64,000 nt of DNA from the NCBI GenBank assembly GCA_026392115.1, contig JAPLCQ010000155.1, positions 62,001-126,000 of the forward strand, written 5' to 3'. The position numbers and the translations under genes were made by a program. Below, in pieces: positions 55,321 through 63,643 of this stretch. The number at the start of each line of letters is the position of its first letter. Position 1 is the first letter of the stretch. The notes beneath the pieces were generated by a model, which had not been told where the DNA came from, made no database searches, and saw only the letters and a program-made list of their open reading frames with translations. The stretch is from Armatimonadota bacterium. Its GTDB lineage: Bacteria > Armatimonadota > Chthonomonadetes > Chthonomonadales > CAJBBX01.

Positions 55321-56610
55321 GTGCTTGAGGCGCTGATGCAGGCGTTCCGGATTCCGGAGCTTAAGAAGCGGATCGTATTCAACATGGCTATGTTGGCGGT
55401 CTTCGTGCTGGGCGCCCACATCCCGGTGCCCGGCGTGGACCACAACAGACTGGACGCGTTGTTCGGCCAGGGCGGCTTCCTGGGCTTGGTGGACGTGTTC
55501 TCTGGCGGCGCGCTACGGAAGATGACCGTCTTCGCCATGGGGATCACTCCCTACATCAACGCCTCAATCATCATGCAGATGCTCACGCTGGCCATTCCGT
55601 TCCTTGAGTCGCTCAGCAAGGAGGGCGAGGCCGGACGCAAGCAGATTGCCAAGTACACCCGCTACGGCACGGTGGTCCTCGCGGTGATCCAGGCGATCGG
55701 TTTCGCCATGAGCTTTCGGGCAGCGACGACCGGGATCCTCGGTGTTGCTCAGATGGTCATCGTTATGACGGCCGGCACGATCTTCCTCCTTTGGGTCGGT
55801 GAGCAGATCACAGAGAAGGGCATCGGCAACGGTGTGTCCATCGTGATCTTTGCCGGCATCATGACGAGCCTACCCTTTCAGACCGGTGTGGTCGCGGCGT
55901 CAGTAAGGAACGGCTTCGTTTCGCCCGTCGCCGTGATCGTCCTCGGCCTGCTCTTCGTCGGAACGATCCTCGGCATCGTGTTCATTACGCAGGCCACGCG
56001 CCGCATTCCGATCCAGCACGTGAAGCGCGTTGTGGGAATGCGGATGACCCAGTCCGGCGGTGGCTCGTTCCTTCCGATCAAGGTGAACACCGCCGGCGTG
56101 ATCCCGATTATCTTCGCGATCTCGATCGTGTTGCTACCCGCCCAGCTGCTGAACAACTTCCCGCAGCGGGATGGGTTCATCGGCACGCTGAAGAGCATGG
56201 CGAACAACCTGAGCCCCGGCAGCACTTGGTACGCGATGCTGATCTACGTGGTCCTGATCGTGGTCTTCACGTACTTCTACACCGCCGTCGTGATGAACGT
56301 TCAGGAGATGTCGGACAACCTGAAGCGCTACGGCAACTACATCCCGGGCATCCGACCGGGTAAGCCGACCTTCGACTATCTGGACCGTGTGGTCTCGCGC
56401 ATCACGCTTGCAGGCGCGGTCTTCCTTGCGGCGGTAGCGGTGGTCCAGTACATCGCCCCCATTATCACCGGCGTGACCTCCTTCAACCTCATCGGTGGCA
56501 CCTCGCTTCTGATCGTGGTCGGCGTGGCGATCGAGAGCATGCAGGCGGTCGAGGCGCAGCTCTTGATGCGCAACTACGAGGGCTTCATCAAGGGGTCGGG
56601 TTCGAACTGA
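55321..56610 (+). CDS. secY: Preprotein translocase subunit SecY
   Basis: The protein has 429 residues from GTG 55321 and ten predicted transmembrane segments. Landmarks are ALRKMTVFAMGITPYINASIIMQML in TM2, the cytoplasmic loop ITEKGIGNGVSIVIFAGI, and QLLMRNYEGFIKGSG at the C-terminus. It forms the SecYEG channel in the inner membrane. Neither secE nor secG is in this window. Confidence 0.97.
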   Translation: MLEALMQAFRIPELKKRIVFNMAMLAVFVLGAHIPVPGVDHNRLDALFGQGGFLGLVDVFSGGALRKMTVFAMGITPYINASIIMQMLTLAIPFLESLSKEGEAGRKQIAKYTRYGTVVLAVIQAIGFAMSFRAATTGILGVAQMVIVMTAGTIFLLWVGEQITEKGIGNGVSIVIFAGIMTSLPFQTGVVAASVRNGFVSPVAVIVLGLLFVGTILGIVFITQATRRIPIQHVKRVVGMRMTQSGGGSFLPIKVNTAGVIPIIFAISIVLLPAQLLNNFPQRDGFIGTLKSMANNLSPGSTWYAMLIYVVLIVVFTYFYTAVVMNVQEMSDNLKRYGNYIPGIRPGKPTFDYLDRVVSRITLAGAVFLAAVAVVQYIAPIITGVTSFNLIGGTSLLIVVGVAIESMQAVEAQLLMRNYEGFIKGSGSN

Positions 56611-56630
56611 GACGCAGAGAGGCCAATACT

Positions 56631-57236
56631 ATGATCCTGGTTCTGTTCGGACCTCCTGGAGCCGGCAAGGGCACCCAGGGCGCGCGCATTGCGGAGACCG
56701 TCGGCATTCCCAACGTCTCTACCGGCGCGATCTTCCGTGGACTGGCTGCGGCCGGCACCGAGGTGGGTACCAAGGCGCTCGGCTACATGAAGGCCGGCGA
56801 GCTGGTTCCTGACCAGATCGTGGTTGACCTTGTTAGGGAGCGCATCGCCCAGTCCGACTGTGAGAGCGGCTTCCTGCTGGACGGCTTCCCTCGCACCATC
56901 GCCCAGGCTGAGATTCTGGACACGATGCTCGGCGAACTCGGCCTCTCGATTGACGCAGTACTGAACTTCGATGTCGCCGAGGACTTGCTGATCGAGCGGC
57001 TCTCGGGACGCAGAACCTGCATCACGTGCGGGGCAACGTACCACGTAGTGGCCGTGCCGCCGAAGGTTGATGGGAAGTGCGACGCGTGCGGCGCCGATCT
57101 GGTGCAACGTGCGGACGACATGCCTGAGTCCATTCGTACCCGCTTGCGTGAATATGCCGGGAAGACTGCGCCGGTTCTGGGTTACTACGAGGCTAGGGGC
57201 TCGCTTAAGAGCATTGAGGCAGTGGGTAGCCCGTAG
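56631..57236 (+). CDS. adk: Adenylate kinase, interrupted near its C-terminus by TAG
   Basis: The P-loop GPPGAGKGT, DGFPRT and the zinc-type LID (Cys130, Cys133, Cys150, Cys153) identify adenylate kinase, which converts ATP + AMP to 2 ADP. The stop at 57234-57236 leaves 201 residues, short for a LID-bearing enzyme. The missing C-terminal helix is encoded in the same frame just after the TAG: DVFASVTAIVQSLA, then TAG at 57279-57281. Substituting Glu (GAG) for the TAG would give a typical end. Ala33 replaces the near-invariant Asp of the STGD motif. It lies in the usual secY-adk-map order. Confidence 0.9.
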   Translation: MILVLFGPPGAGKGTQGARIAETVGIPNVSTGAIFRGLAAAGTEVGTKALGYMKAGELVPDQIVVDLVRERIAQSDCESGFLLDGFPRTIAQAEILDTMLGELGLSIDAVLNFDVAEDLLIERLSGRRTCITCGATYHVVAVPPKVDGKCDACGADLVQRADDMPESIRTRLREYAGKTAPVLGYYEARGSLKSIEAVGSP

Positions 57237-57281
57237 GATGTGTTCGCGTCGGTGACTGCTATCGTGCAGTCGCTGGCGTAG
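57237..57281 (+). pseudogene. Severed C-terminal helix of adk
   Basis: Fourteen in-frame codons after the adk TAG read DVFASVTAIVQSLA and end with a second TAG. This matches the usual final helix of adenylate kinases (pattern V-x-E-V-F-x-x-I). It is expressed only if the first TAG is read through or is a sequence error. Confidence 0.6.
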
Positions 57282-57298
57282 GCGGAATCCACCGCCGC

Positions 57299-58066
57299 AT
57301 GGTAGTCCGCAAGACGCCCGAAGAGATCGAGATGATTCGGGCGGCGGGCAGGGTTGTGCGAGCTGCTCTCAACGCCATGGGGCAGTCCATCATACCGGGC
57401 AAGAGCACGACGAACGATCTGGAAAACGCTGCCATAGCCGTCATTGAGGCTGCAGGCGCGACATCGGCGTTTCTGGGGTACGCGCCCCAGGGGCATCCCG
57501 CGTATCCGGCATGGACCTGTATCTCGGTCAACGAGGAGGTGGTCCATGGCATTCCGGGTCGGAGAGTCTTGAACGAGGGCGACGTGGTAAGTTGCGACGT
57601 CGGCGTGAAGCTGAACGGCTTCTACGGCGACGCCGCGTCTACGTTTGCGGTGGGTCGTGTTTCAGACGACGCCGATCGCCTGATGAAGGCAACACGGGAA
57701 GCCCTGTATAGAGGGCTGGAGAAGGCGGTGGCGGGTAATCGCATCGGCGATGTATCCGCCGCGGTAGATAAGCATGTACGGGCTCACGGGTTTTCCGTGG
57801 TCAGGGACCTGGTCGGTCATGGAGTGGGTAAGTCGCTCCACGAGCCGCCGCAGATTCCGAACTTCGGGCGACCCGGTCAGGGCGTGCTGCTTCAGGAGGG
57901 AATGACCCTGGCCATCGAGCCCATGGTCAACGCGGGCGGACAGCGGGTGCATGCTTTGGCGGATCACTGGACGGTGGTCACATCGGACGGGAAGCTGTCG
58001 GCGCATTTCGAGCACACCGTTGCCGTCACCCGCGGCGCGGTTCGGATACTGACGGAAGGGGACTGA
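57299..58066 (+). CDS. map: Methionine aminopeptidase, type I
   Basis: The protein has 255 residues from ATG 57299. It begins MVVRKTPEEIEMIRAAGRVV. Metal ligands are in SCDVGVKLNGFYGDAA, the catalytic HGVG region VGHGVGKSLHE, EGMTLAIEPM and FEHTVAVT. It removes N-terminal methionine from nascent proteins. The infA ATG follows its TGA without a gap. Confidence 0.97.
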   Translation: MVVRKTPEEIEMIRAAGRVVRAALNAMGQSIIPGKSTTNDLENAAIAVIEAAGATSAFLGYAPQGHPAYPAWTCISVNEEVVHGIPGRRVLNEGDVVSCDVGVKLNGFYGDAASTFAVGRVSDDADRLMKATREALYRGLEKAVAGNRIGDVSAAVDKHVRAHGFSVVRDLVGHGVGKSLHEPPQIPNFGRPGQGVLLQEGMTLAIEPMVNAGGQRVHALADHWTVVTSDGKLSAHFEHTVAVTRGAVRILTEGD

Positions 58067-58402
58067 ATGCCACCTAAGCGAACGTACAGGGGGGGCGGTG
58101 GAAGCGGCCGCAAGACCGGCGCGTCCAAAGGACCCAAGACTCCGGGCGGTCCGCGGCCGAGGCCGGCTCCAGAGCCCGTCGAGGACGGTAAGGAGCCTGG
58201 GATCGAAGTCGAGGGCGTGGTCAGCGAGAACCTGCCCAACGCCATGTTCAGAGTGCAACTGCAGACCGGACATGACGTATTGGCGCATGTCTCCGGCAAG
58301 ATTCGAATGCACTTCATTCGAATCCTGCCGGGGGACCGGGTCTTGGTTGAGTTGTCGCCGTACGACCTCACGCGAGGCCGCATCCTGTACCGCTACAAGT
58401 AG
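58067..58402 (+). CDS. infA: Translation initiation factor IF-1 with long basic N-terminal tail
   Basis: The protein has 111 residues; bacterial IF-1 is normally 71-73. The OB-fold core starts near residue 45 ([20 protein letters not shown]) and ends [15 protein letters not shown], as usual. The preceding 44 residues are rich in Gly, Pro, Arg and Lys ([15 protein letters not shown], then [11 protein letters not shown]). No ATG, GTG or TTG exists between residue 1 and the core, so the tail must be translated. It follows the map stop directly. Confidence 0.93.
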   Translation: MPPKRTYRGGGGSGRKTGASKGPKTPGGPRPRPAPEPVEDGKEPGIEVEGVVSENLPNAMFRVQLQTGHDVLAHVSGKIRMHFIRILPGDRVLVELSPYDLTRGRILYRYK

Positions 58403-58481
58403 TGGTCTGGGTACGCCGTTCGGCCATGCCTGCGGCGGTTTGTGTGCGTGAGGGGCACGATGTTGCGGTTTGGAGGATGGA

Positions 58482-58595
58482 ATGAAGGTTCGGGCGTCTG
58501 TCAAGAAGATGTGTGAGAAGTGCAAGATCATCAAGCGCGAAGGCGTTGTCCGGGTGATCTGCAAGAACCCGAAGCACAAGCAGCGGCAAGGGTGA
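58482..58595 (+). CDS. rpmJ: 50S ribosomal protein L36
   Basis: The protein has 37 residues from ATG 58482, ending at TGA 58593-58595, with GGAGGATGGA just upstream. It reads [20 protein letters not shown] and continues to KHKQRQG, with the zinc ligands Cys11, Cys14, Cys27 and His32. It is the C-type (zinc) form of L36, in the standard infA-rpmJ-rpsM position. Confidence 0.97.
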   Translation: MKVRASVKKMCEKCKIIKREGVVRVICKNPKHKQRQG

Positions 58596-58650
58596 TGTGC
58601 GAAGGCTCCCGCGCAAGGCGCCGGGTGGCCTGTGATCTGGGGAGGTTGCT

Positions 58651-59028
58651 TTGGCAAGAATTGCGGGCGTAGACCTGCCACGCGACAAGCGAATCGAATT
58701 CGCGCTGCCGTACATCTATGGAGTTGGGCTCACCAGCGCGCGCAAGATCATTGCGCAAGCCGGTGTTAACCCCGATACCCGCGTTCGTGAGCTGACTGAG
58801 GCTGAAAGCAGCCGTCTCAGGGAGATCATCGAGCGTGACTACCGGGTCGAGGGCGATCTGCGCCGGGAGATCTCGCTAAACATTCGGCGCCTGGTGGAGA
58901 TCGGGTCGTACCGTGGGCTGCGCCACCGACGCGGTCTTCCGGTCAGGGGCCAGCGCACCAAGACCAACGCGCGCATCCGCAAGGGTCCGAAGCGCGCGGT
59001 GGCCGGCAAGAAGAAGGCCAAGAAGTAG
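58651..59028 (+). CDS. rpsM: 30S ribosomal protein S13
   Basis: The protein has 125 residues from TTG 58651, preceded by [34 protein letters not shown] and [28 protein letters not shown] are canonical. It contacts the 50S subunit and P-site tRNA. It opens the alpha block. Confidence 0.97.
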   Translation: MARIAGVDLPRDKRIEFALPYIYGVGLTSARKIIAQAGVNPDTRVRELTEAESSRLREIIERDYRVEGDLRREISLNIRRLVEIGSYRGLRHRRGLPVRGQRTKTNARIRKGPKRAVAGKKKAKK

Positions 59029-59043
59029 CGGCGTTCGCCTCGC

Positions 59044-59060
59044 ATGCCGGCGGCCGGCAT
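59044..59060 (+). other. Hairpin in the rpsM-rpsK spacer
   Basis: A perfect 7-bp ATGCCGG/CCGGCAT stem has a 3-nt loop, located 15 nt after the rpsM stop in an 88-nt spacer. Confidence 0.4.
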
Positions 59061-59116
59061 CGGCCCTGCCTGTGGGTGGCCGCCTGTCCGGTGTGCGAAA
59101 GACCTAGGAGTGATGG

Positions 59117-59518
59117 ATGGCTAACAAGAAGACGGCGAGCGCCGGGCGCGCGAAGCCCAAGATCAGCAAGAACGTGGTTCAGGGCGTTGTCCACATCCAG
59201 TCGTCGTTCAACAACACGTTGATCACGTTCACGGATGTCAAGGGCGATACGCTCTCGTGGGCGAGCGCCGGTGGCATTGGCTTCAAGGGCACCAAGAAGG
59301 GCACCCCCTTCGCCGCCCAGATAGCTTCCGAGAACGCTGCGCGGAAGGCGATGGAGCATGGTCTCCGCCGAGTGGACGTGCATGTTAAGGGACCCGGTTC
59401 CGGTCGAGAGACCGCGATCCGTGCGCTTCAGGCCGTTGGCCTGGAGGTCACCCTGATCCGCGACGTGACGCCTATCCCGCACAACGGGTGCCGGGCGCCG
59501 AAGCGGCGACGCGTCTAG
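59117..59518 (+). CDS. rpsK: 30S ribosomal protein S11
   Basis: The protein has 133 residues. The core [41 protein letters not shown] and the end [15 protein letters not shown] are canonical. The conserved asparagine of the NG motif that can become isoaspartate is present. S11 lies on the 30S platform near the anti-Shine-Dalgarno. Confidence 0.98.
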   Translation: MANKKTASAGRAKPKISKNVVQGVVHIQSSFNNTLITFTDVKGDTLSWASAGGIGFKGTKKGTPFAAQIASENAARKAMEHGLRRVDVHVKGPGSGRETAIRALQAVGLEVTLIRDVTPIPHNGCRAPKRRRV

Positions 59519-59586
59519 TCGGCTGACACGCAAGGACGGAAGTGCGAGGGAGGACGAAGCGGCAGACTACCCGCGTAAACTCCCAG

Positions 59587-59602
59587 GAGCCCCGATGGGC
59601 TC
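59587..59602 (+). other. Hairpin in the rpsK-rpsD spacer
   Basis: A 6-bp GAGCCC/GGGCTC stem closes a CGAT tetraloop, 40 nt before the rpsD start within a 123-nt spacer. S4 autoregulates this operon in E. coli, but a matching pseudoknot was not established here. Confidence 0.35.
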
Positions 59603-59641
59603 TCGCTTACCGGAGGATCCGGAAGGAGCATTGGTCGCAGA

Positions 59642-60283
59642 ATGGCAGCTAACAATCTGGAACCGAGATGCCGACAGTGCCGGCGGGAGGGCGTCAAGCT
59701 CTACCTCAAGGGAGACAAGTGCGTCGGCAAGCACTGTACGTTTGACAAGGAGAGCCGGCGCAAGCCGCCCGGTATGCACGCCGCGAGTCCCTTCCAGCGG
59801 AAGGTGAGTGAGTACGGCACCCAGCTTCGCGAGAAGCAGAAGTGCCGCCGCGTCTACCGAGTGCTTGAGGGCCAGTTCCGCACCTACCTGGCCGAGGCCG
59901 AGCGGCGCAAGGGCGTCACAGGTGAGAACCTGCTGCAGCTCCTTGAGACTCGCTTGGACAACGTGATCTTCCGACTGGGCGTCGCTTCGTCGCGCGCCAT
60001 GGCCAGGCAGATGGTCAGCCACCGGTTCTTTACGGTCAACGGTCGCCGCGTCAACGTGCCTTCGTACCAGGTGCGCGTCGGCGATGTGATTGCGGTATTC
60101 CCCAGCAAGAACGACACGGACATCGTCCGGGCCGCCCGCGACAAGGCCATCTCCCGCGGTCTGCCCGCGTGGCTGGAGTACAAGGCGACTGAGATGGTGG
60201 GCACCGTGGTCAGCTTGCCCACCCGCGACCAGATTGATACCGACGTCCAGGAGCAGTTGATCGTCGAGTTCTACTCGCGGTAA
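59642..60283 (+). CDS. rpsD: 30S ribosomal protein S4, zinc-binding form
   Basis: The protein has 213 residues. The N-terminal zinc site is Cys10-x2-Cys13 and Cys27-x4-Cys32. The S4 RNA-binding domain has ETRLDNVIFRLGVASSRAMARQMVSHRFFTVNGRRVNVPSY. S4 is a primary assembly protein and a general antitermination factor for rRNA in E. coli. Its place between rpsK and rpoA is standard outside most Firmicutes. Confidence 0.97.
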   Translation: MAANNLEPRCRQCRREGVKLYLKGDKCVGKHCTFDKESRRKPPGMHAASPFQRKVSEYGTQLREKQKCRRVYRVLEGQFRTYLAEAERRKGVTGENLLQLLETRLDNVIFRLGVASSRAMARQMVSHRFFTVNGRRVNVPSYQVRVGDVIAVFPSKNDTDIVRAARDKAISRGLPAWLEYKATEMVGTVVSLPTRDQIDTDVQEQLIVEFYSR

Positions 60284-60305
60284 GCCGCAAGAGGCGTCCG
60301 CCGAC

Positions 60306-60320
60306 GGCCCTTTGTGGGCC
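60306..60320 (+). other. Small hairpin before rpoA
   Basis: A 5-bp GGCCC/GGGCC stem with loop TTTGT lies 33 nt before the rpoA ATG. Confidence 0.25.
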
Positions 60321-60352
60321 TGACCCGGCGCGTCACCCGTTGCGAGGTATAT

Positions 60353-61375
60353 ATGGAAATCACACTGCCACGCCTTGAGACGTTGGAAGAGACGTCGACG
60401 CACGGTCGTTTCGTGGTCGAGCCTCTGGATCGGGGCTACGGCGTTACGCTCGGCAACTCGCTGAGGAGGGTCATGCTCTCCTCGATCGAGGGCGCCGCGG
60501 TGACGGATGTCCAGATCGAGGGCGTCCTGCACGAGTTCTCGATGATCCCGGGGCTCAAAGAGGACACGACCGAGCTGTTGCTGAACCTGAAGAGCCTGTA
60601 TGTCCGCGTGGATCGGCTGATGGCCGGCTCCGAGGGCGGATGGAAGATTCGAGTGGATCGCTCCGGTCCCGGTCGAGTGACCGGCGCGGATGTGGAGTGC
60701 CCGGCCGGTCTTGAGATCGCCAATCCCGAGGTCTACATCGCCACCATGGCCGACAGCAACGCTCGGCTCTGCATGGAGATGACGGTGGAACTCGGCAAGG
60801 GCTATGTCCTGCCCGATAAGCAGGAGAAGCGCGGCCCGGTCGTCATCGGCGTGATGCCGGTAGGCGCCGCATTCACTCCCGTTCGCCAGGTGAACTTCAC
60901 CGTGGACGCCACGCGCGTCGGGTTCAAGACCGATCTTGAGCGGCTCACCATGGAGGTCGTTACGAACGGCACCATGACGCCTCGGACTGCGGTCTCCGAG
61001 GCTGCCCAGATTCTGACCAAGTACTTCCGGTACTTCGCAACCTTCGGCGGCGCCGAGGACGATGGGCTGGGGATCGGCGGTCAGATCGGCGGCCCCGACG
61101 TGCCGGATGTGAAGGTTGAAGAGCTCGAGTTCAGTTCTCGGACGTTCAACTGCCTGAAGCGCGACTCGATCGACAGCCTGAGCAAGCTTGTCCAGCGCAC
61201 CGAGGCGGAGTTGCTGCAAATCCGCAACCTCGGCCGGAAGTCGCTGGCCGAGATCGTGGTGAAGCTGCGCGATCGGGGCTTGGAGCTGAAGGGCGGGACG
61301 TCGATCAAGCCCGAGGAACTGGAAGCTGTGTCGGCCGGCGGAGCCGCTGACGACGAAGAGGCAGAGGGGAACTAA
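60353..61375 (+). CDS. rpoA: DNA-directed RNA polymerase subunit alpha
   Basis: The protein has 340 residues from ATG 60353 (GAGG upstream); the earlier open frame is not supported. The N-terminal dimerisation domain has PLDRGYGVTLGNSLRRVMLSSIEGAAVT. A Gly-rich linker (GLGIGGQIGG) precedes the C-terminal domain, with ELEFSSRTFNCLKRDSI and LLQIRNLGRKSLAEIVVKL, which binds UP elements and activators. Confidence 0.98.
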   Translation: MEITLPRLETLEETSTHGRFVVEPLDRGYGVTLGNSLRRVMLSSIEGAAVTDVQIEGVLHEFSMIPGLKEDTTELLLNLKSLYVRVDRLMAGSEGGWKIRVDRSGPGRVTGADVECPAGLEIANPEVYIATMADSNARLCMEMTVELGKGYVLPDKQEKRGPVVIGVMPVGAAFTPVRQVNFTVDATRVGFKTDLERLTMEVVTNGTMTPRTAVSEAAQILTKYFRYFATFGGAEDDGLGIGGQIGGPDVPDVKVEELEFSSRTFNCLKRDSIDSLSKLVQRTEAELLQIRNLGRKSLAEIVVKLRDRGLELKGGTSIKPEELEAVSAGGAADDEEAEGN

Positions 61376-61377
61376 CA

Positions 61378-61857
61378 GTGCGACATCGTATTGGCGGCCG
61401 CCAGTTCGGCCTACCCAGCGACCAGAGGCGGGCGCTCCTCAAGGGCCTCGTTCGCTCTCTGTTCGCATATGACAAGATCGTGACGACCGAGACGCGCGCC
61501 AAGGACGTCAAGCCGATCGCGGAGAAGCTGATCACGACGGCGAAGAAGAACGATATCGCGGCCAGGCGACTGGTGCGGCGGTACCTCGACGCTAATGTCG
61601 CCGAGTTTGCGCGAAGCGCAGACAGCGGCAAGATCGTGCGGAACCCGGACTACATCCTGCCCAGGCTCTTCGAAGTGATTGCGCCCAGGTACAAGGCCCG
61701 TTCGGGCGGCTATACTCGGATCGTGAAGATCGGGCAGCGCCGCGGCGACGGTGCGCCGATGGTGCTGCTGGAGCTGCTCGACAGCGAGCCGGTGGCTCAG
61801 TCCACGGAGACTGCCGCCACTCCGGCAACGGCGAAGAAGGTCGGGGCGGGGAAGTAG
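61378..61857 (+). CDS. rplQ: 50S ribosomal protein L17 with C-terminal tail
   Basis: The protein has 159 residues from GTG 61378, three bases after the rpoA stop. MRHRIGGRQFGLPSDQRRALLKGLVRSLF is canonical and the core ends GAPMVLLELLD. About 25 further residues (Thr/Ala/Lys-rich) form a tail. It ends in TAG 61855-61857. The truA coding sequence follows in the same frame with no conventional start codon. Confidence 0.96.
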   Translation: MRHRIGGRQFGLPSDQRRALLKGLVRSLFAYDKIVTTETRAKDVKPIAEKLITTAKKNDIAARRLVRRYLDANVAEFARSADSGKIVRNPDYILPRLFEVIAPRYKARSGGYTRIVKIGQRRGDGAPMVLLELLDSEPVAQSTETAATPATAKKVGAGK

Positions 61858-61860
61858 GCC

Positions 61861-62607
61861 ATCGCCGGATCGCCGCGGTCATTCAAGGCCACGCTCGAGT
61901 ATGACGGTACGGAGTATGCCGGGTTCCAGTACCAACCCGGACAACGGACCGTTCAGGGCGTGCTGGAGACCGCGGTGCACCGGATCAGCTCACAGGCGGT
62001 GCGAGTTTCGGGGGCCGGCAGGACCGATGCCGGCGTCCATGCGATGGGGCAGGTGGTAGGCTTCAGGATCGAGACGGCCGTTCCTACGGACCGGATGGCC
62101 CTGGCACTGAATGCCAATCTGCCGGCCGATACGCGGATCACGACTGTGCGGGAGGTCGATCAGGGCTTCCACGCCAGGTTCAGCGCTACCTCGAGAAGGT
62201 ATGTCTATCTGATTCTGGCGCGGCCGGCTCCTTCTGCTGTGCTGGGACGGTACACCTGGCATCTGGCAGACGCGCTTGACGTGTCAGGTATGCAAGCTGC
62301 CGGGGAGCGCCTCCTTGGGGAGAACGACTTCGCGGCCTGGGCGAACGATCTGCGCGAGGCGACGACCAGCATCCGCTTCATGCGGCAATGCTCGGTGCGG
62401 AGGGCTGGACCGTTCGTGATGGTCTGGGTCGAAGCCAATGCTTTCCTAAAGGGCATGGTCCGGAACATCGTAGGGACGCTCGTACAGGTGGGTCGCGGCA
62501 AACGGCCTCCCGATGACTTCGATGTGATAACGCGATCACGCGACCGTGGTCAAGCCGGGCCATCCGCCCCTGCACGGGGTCTGTGCCTGGTACGTGTGCG
62601 ATACTGA
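61861..62607 (+). CDS. truA: tRNA pseudouridine(38-40) synthase TruA, non-standard start
   Basis: The coding sequence from 61861 encodes 248 residues with the full TruA fold: FKATLEYDGTEYAGFQYQPG near the N-terminus, catalytic Asp56 in GAGRTDAGVHA, and FLKGMVRNIVGTLVQVG near the end. It isomerises uridines 38-40 of the tRNA anticodon arm. No ATG, GTG or TTG precedes the conserved strand. The codon at 61861 is ATC, with GGGGAAG 8 nt upstream. The frame is the same as rplQ, separated by its TAG. The first conventional start (GTG 61960) would delete about 33 essential residues. Confidence 0.85.
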   Translation: MAGSPRSFKATLEYDGTEYAGFQYQPGQRTVQGVLETAVHRISSQAVRVSGAGRTDAGVHAMGQVVGFRIETAVPTDRMALALNANLPADTRITTVREVDQGFHARFSATSRRYVYLILARPAPSAVLGRYTWHLADALDVSGMQAAGERLLGENDFAAWANDLREATTSIRFMRQCSVRRAGPFVMVWVEANAFLKGMVRNIVGTLVQVGRGKRPPDDFDVITRSRDRGQAGPSAPARGLCLVRVRY

Positions 62608-62617
62608 GGAGACTTCG

Positions 62618-63058
62618 ATGAAGACGTTCTCGGCCAAGCCCGAGGAGATGGAGAAGGCGTGGTACGTCCTGGATGCCAGTGGGCAGTCCATTGGACGGCT
62701 GGCCGTCGAGGCGGCGCGGATTCTGCGCGGCAAGCATAAGCCGACGTTCACGCCGCATGTGGACACCGGCGATTTCGTCATTGTCATCAATGCTGCCCAA
62801 GCCAAGCTTACGGGCAACTCCAAGGGCGGCGAGAAGATTTACCGCCACAGCGGCTGGCCCGGTGGCATCAAGTTCATCACCCGGGCGCAGGAGCTAGATC
62901 GCAAGCCCCAGGAGGCCGTTCGGCGCGTGGTGCGCGGTATGCTGCCGCACAACCGGCTGGGCGACGCCATCATCGGCAAGCTCAAGGTTTACGCAGGTCC
63001 GGAGCATCCGCACGAGGCACAGAAGCCTGTTGCGTGGCTCGGCGTTGCGGCGGAATAA
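62618..63058 (+). CDS. rplM: 50S ribosomal protein L13
   Basis: The protein has 146 residues from ATG 62618 with GAGGAG upstream; the frame is open earlier over truA. MKTFSAKPEEMEKAWYVLDASGQSIGRLAVEAARILRGKHKPTFTPHVDTGD is typical, as is VRRVVRGMLPHN. It is paired with rpsI, as in nearly all bacteria. Confidence 0.97.
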   Translation: MKTFSAKPEEMEKAWYVLDASGQSIGRLAVEAARILRGKHKPTFTPHVDTGDFVIVINAAQAKLTGNSKGGEKIYRHSGWPGGIKFITRAQELDRKPQEAVRRVVRGMLPHNRLGDAIIGKLKVYAGPEHPHEAQKPVAWLGVAAE

Positions 63059-63070
63059 GGAGAACTAGGC

Positions 63071-63466
63071 GTGCTCAACTCTGTTCGCTACTACGGAACC
63101 GGTAAGCGCAAGGATGCGGTGGCCCGGGTGTGGATTGTTCCGGGATCGGGCGTCGTTACCATCAATGATCGCCCGGCTGATCGCTACTTGGGCCGCCTCG
63201 TTCTCGAGCGCCTCTTGCAGCAGCCGTTCGATGTCACTGAGATGGCGGGCCGGTTTGACGTGATCGCCCACTGCAAGGGCGGCGGGATCAGCGGCCAGGC
63301 CGGCGCGATCCGGCATGGCATCAGCAAGGCCCTCGTGGAGGCCGATCCGGAGCATCGGACCGCTCTCCGCCGCTTGGGCTACCTGACCCGCGATCCCCGC
63401 GTCAAAGAGCGGAAGAAGTACGGTCGCAAGCGAGCGCGGCGCGGCTTCCAGTTCAGCAAGCGCTAG
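63071..63466 (+). CDS. rpsI: 30S ribosomal protein S9
   Basis: The protein has 131 residues starting at GTG 63071 with AAGGAGAA upstream. [21 protein letters not shown] and [16 protein letters not shown] are canonical; the terminal Lys-Arg contacts P-site tRNA. It ends the ribosomal run and is followed by a terminator hairpin. Confidence 0.98.
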   Translation: MLNSVRYYGTGKRKDAVARVWIVPGSGVVTINDRPADRYLGRLVLERLLQQPFDVTEMAGRFDVIAHCKGGGISGQAGAIRHGISKALVEADPEHRTALRRLGYLTRDPRVKERKKYGRKRARRGFQFSKR

Positions 63467-63510
63467 TCGCCGGTTCGGAGGCCTTCAGGCCTACGGCATC
63501 TGCAAAGCCG

Positions 63511-63550
63511 AGGACCATGGATCAACGCGGAAGCGCGGGTCCATGGTCCT
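63511..63550 (+). terminator. Terminator hairpin of the ribosomal superoperon
   Basis: A perfect 11-bp stem (63511-63521 with 63540-63550) encloses an 18-nt loop that can fold further. It lies 45 nt after rpsI and is followed by ATTGCG. The rest of the spacer to 63643 shows nothing recognisable. Confidence 0.65.
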
Positions 63551-63643
63551 ATTGCGTGTGGCGGCGCAAGCGTTTCGGTGGTGGGCTGAAGGCGAGGGGA
63601 ACCGAGCGGCGCCACGGTCGTCCGGGCCTGGCCCGCCTCGTGC

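Noticed and set aside
61960-62607. truA starting at GTG 61960
   Set aside because: This would remove the conserved first strand and loop (EYDGTEYAGFQYQ), which are clearly encoded just upstream in frame.
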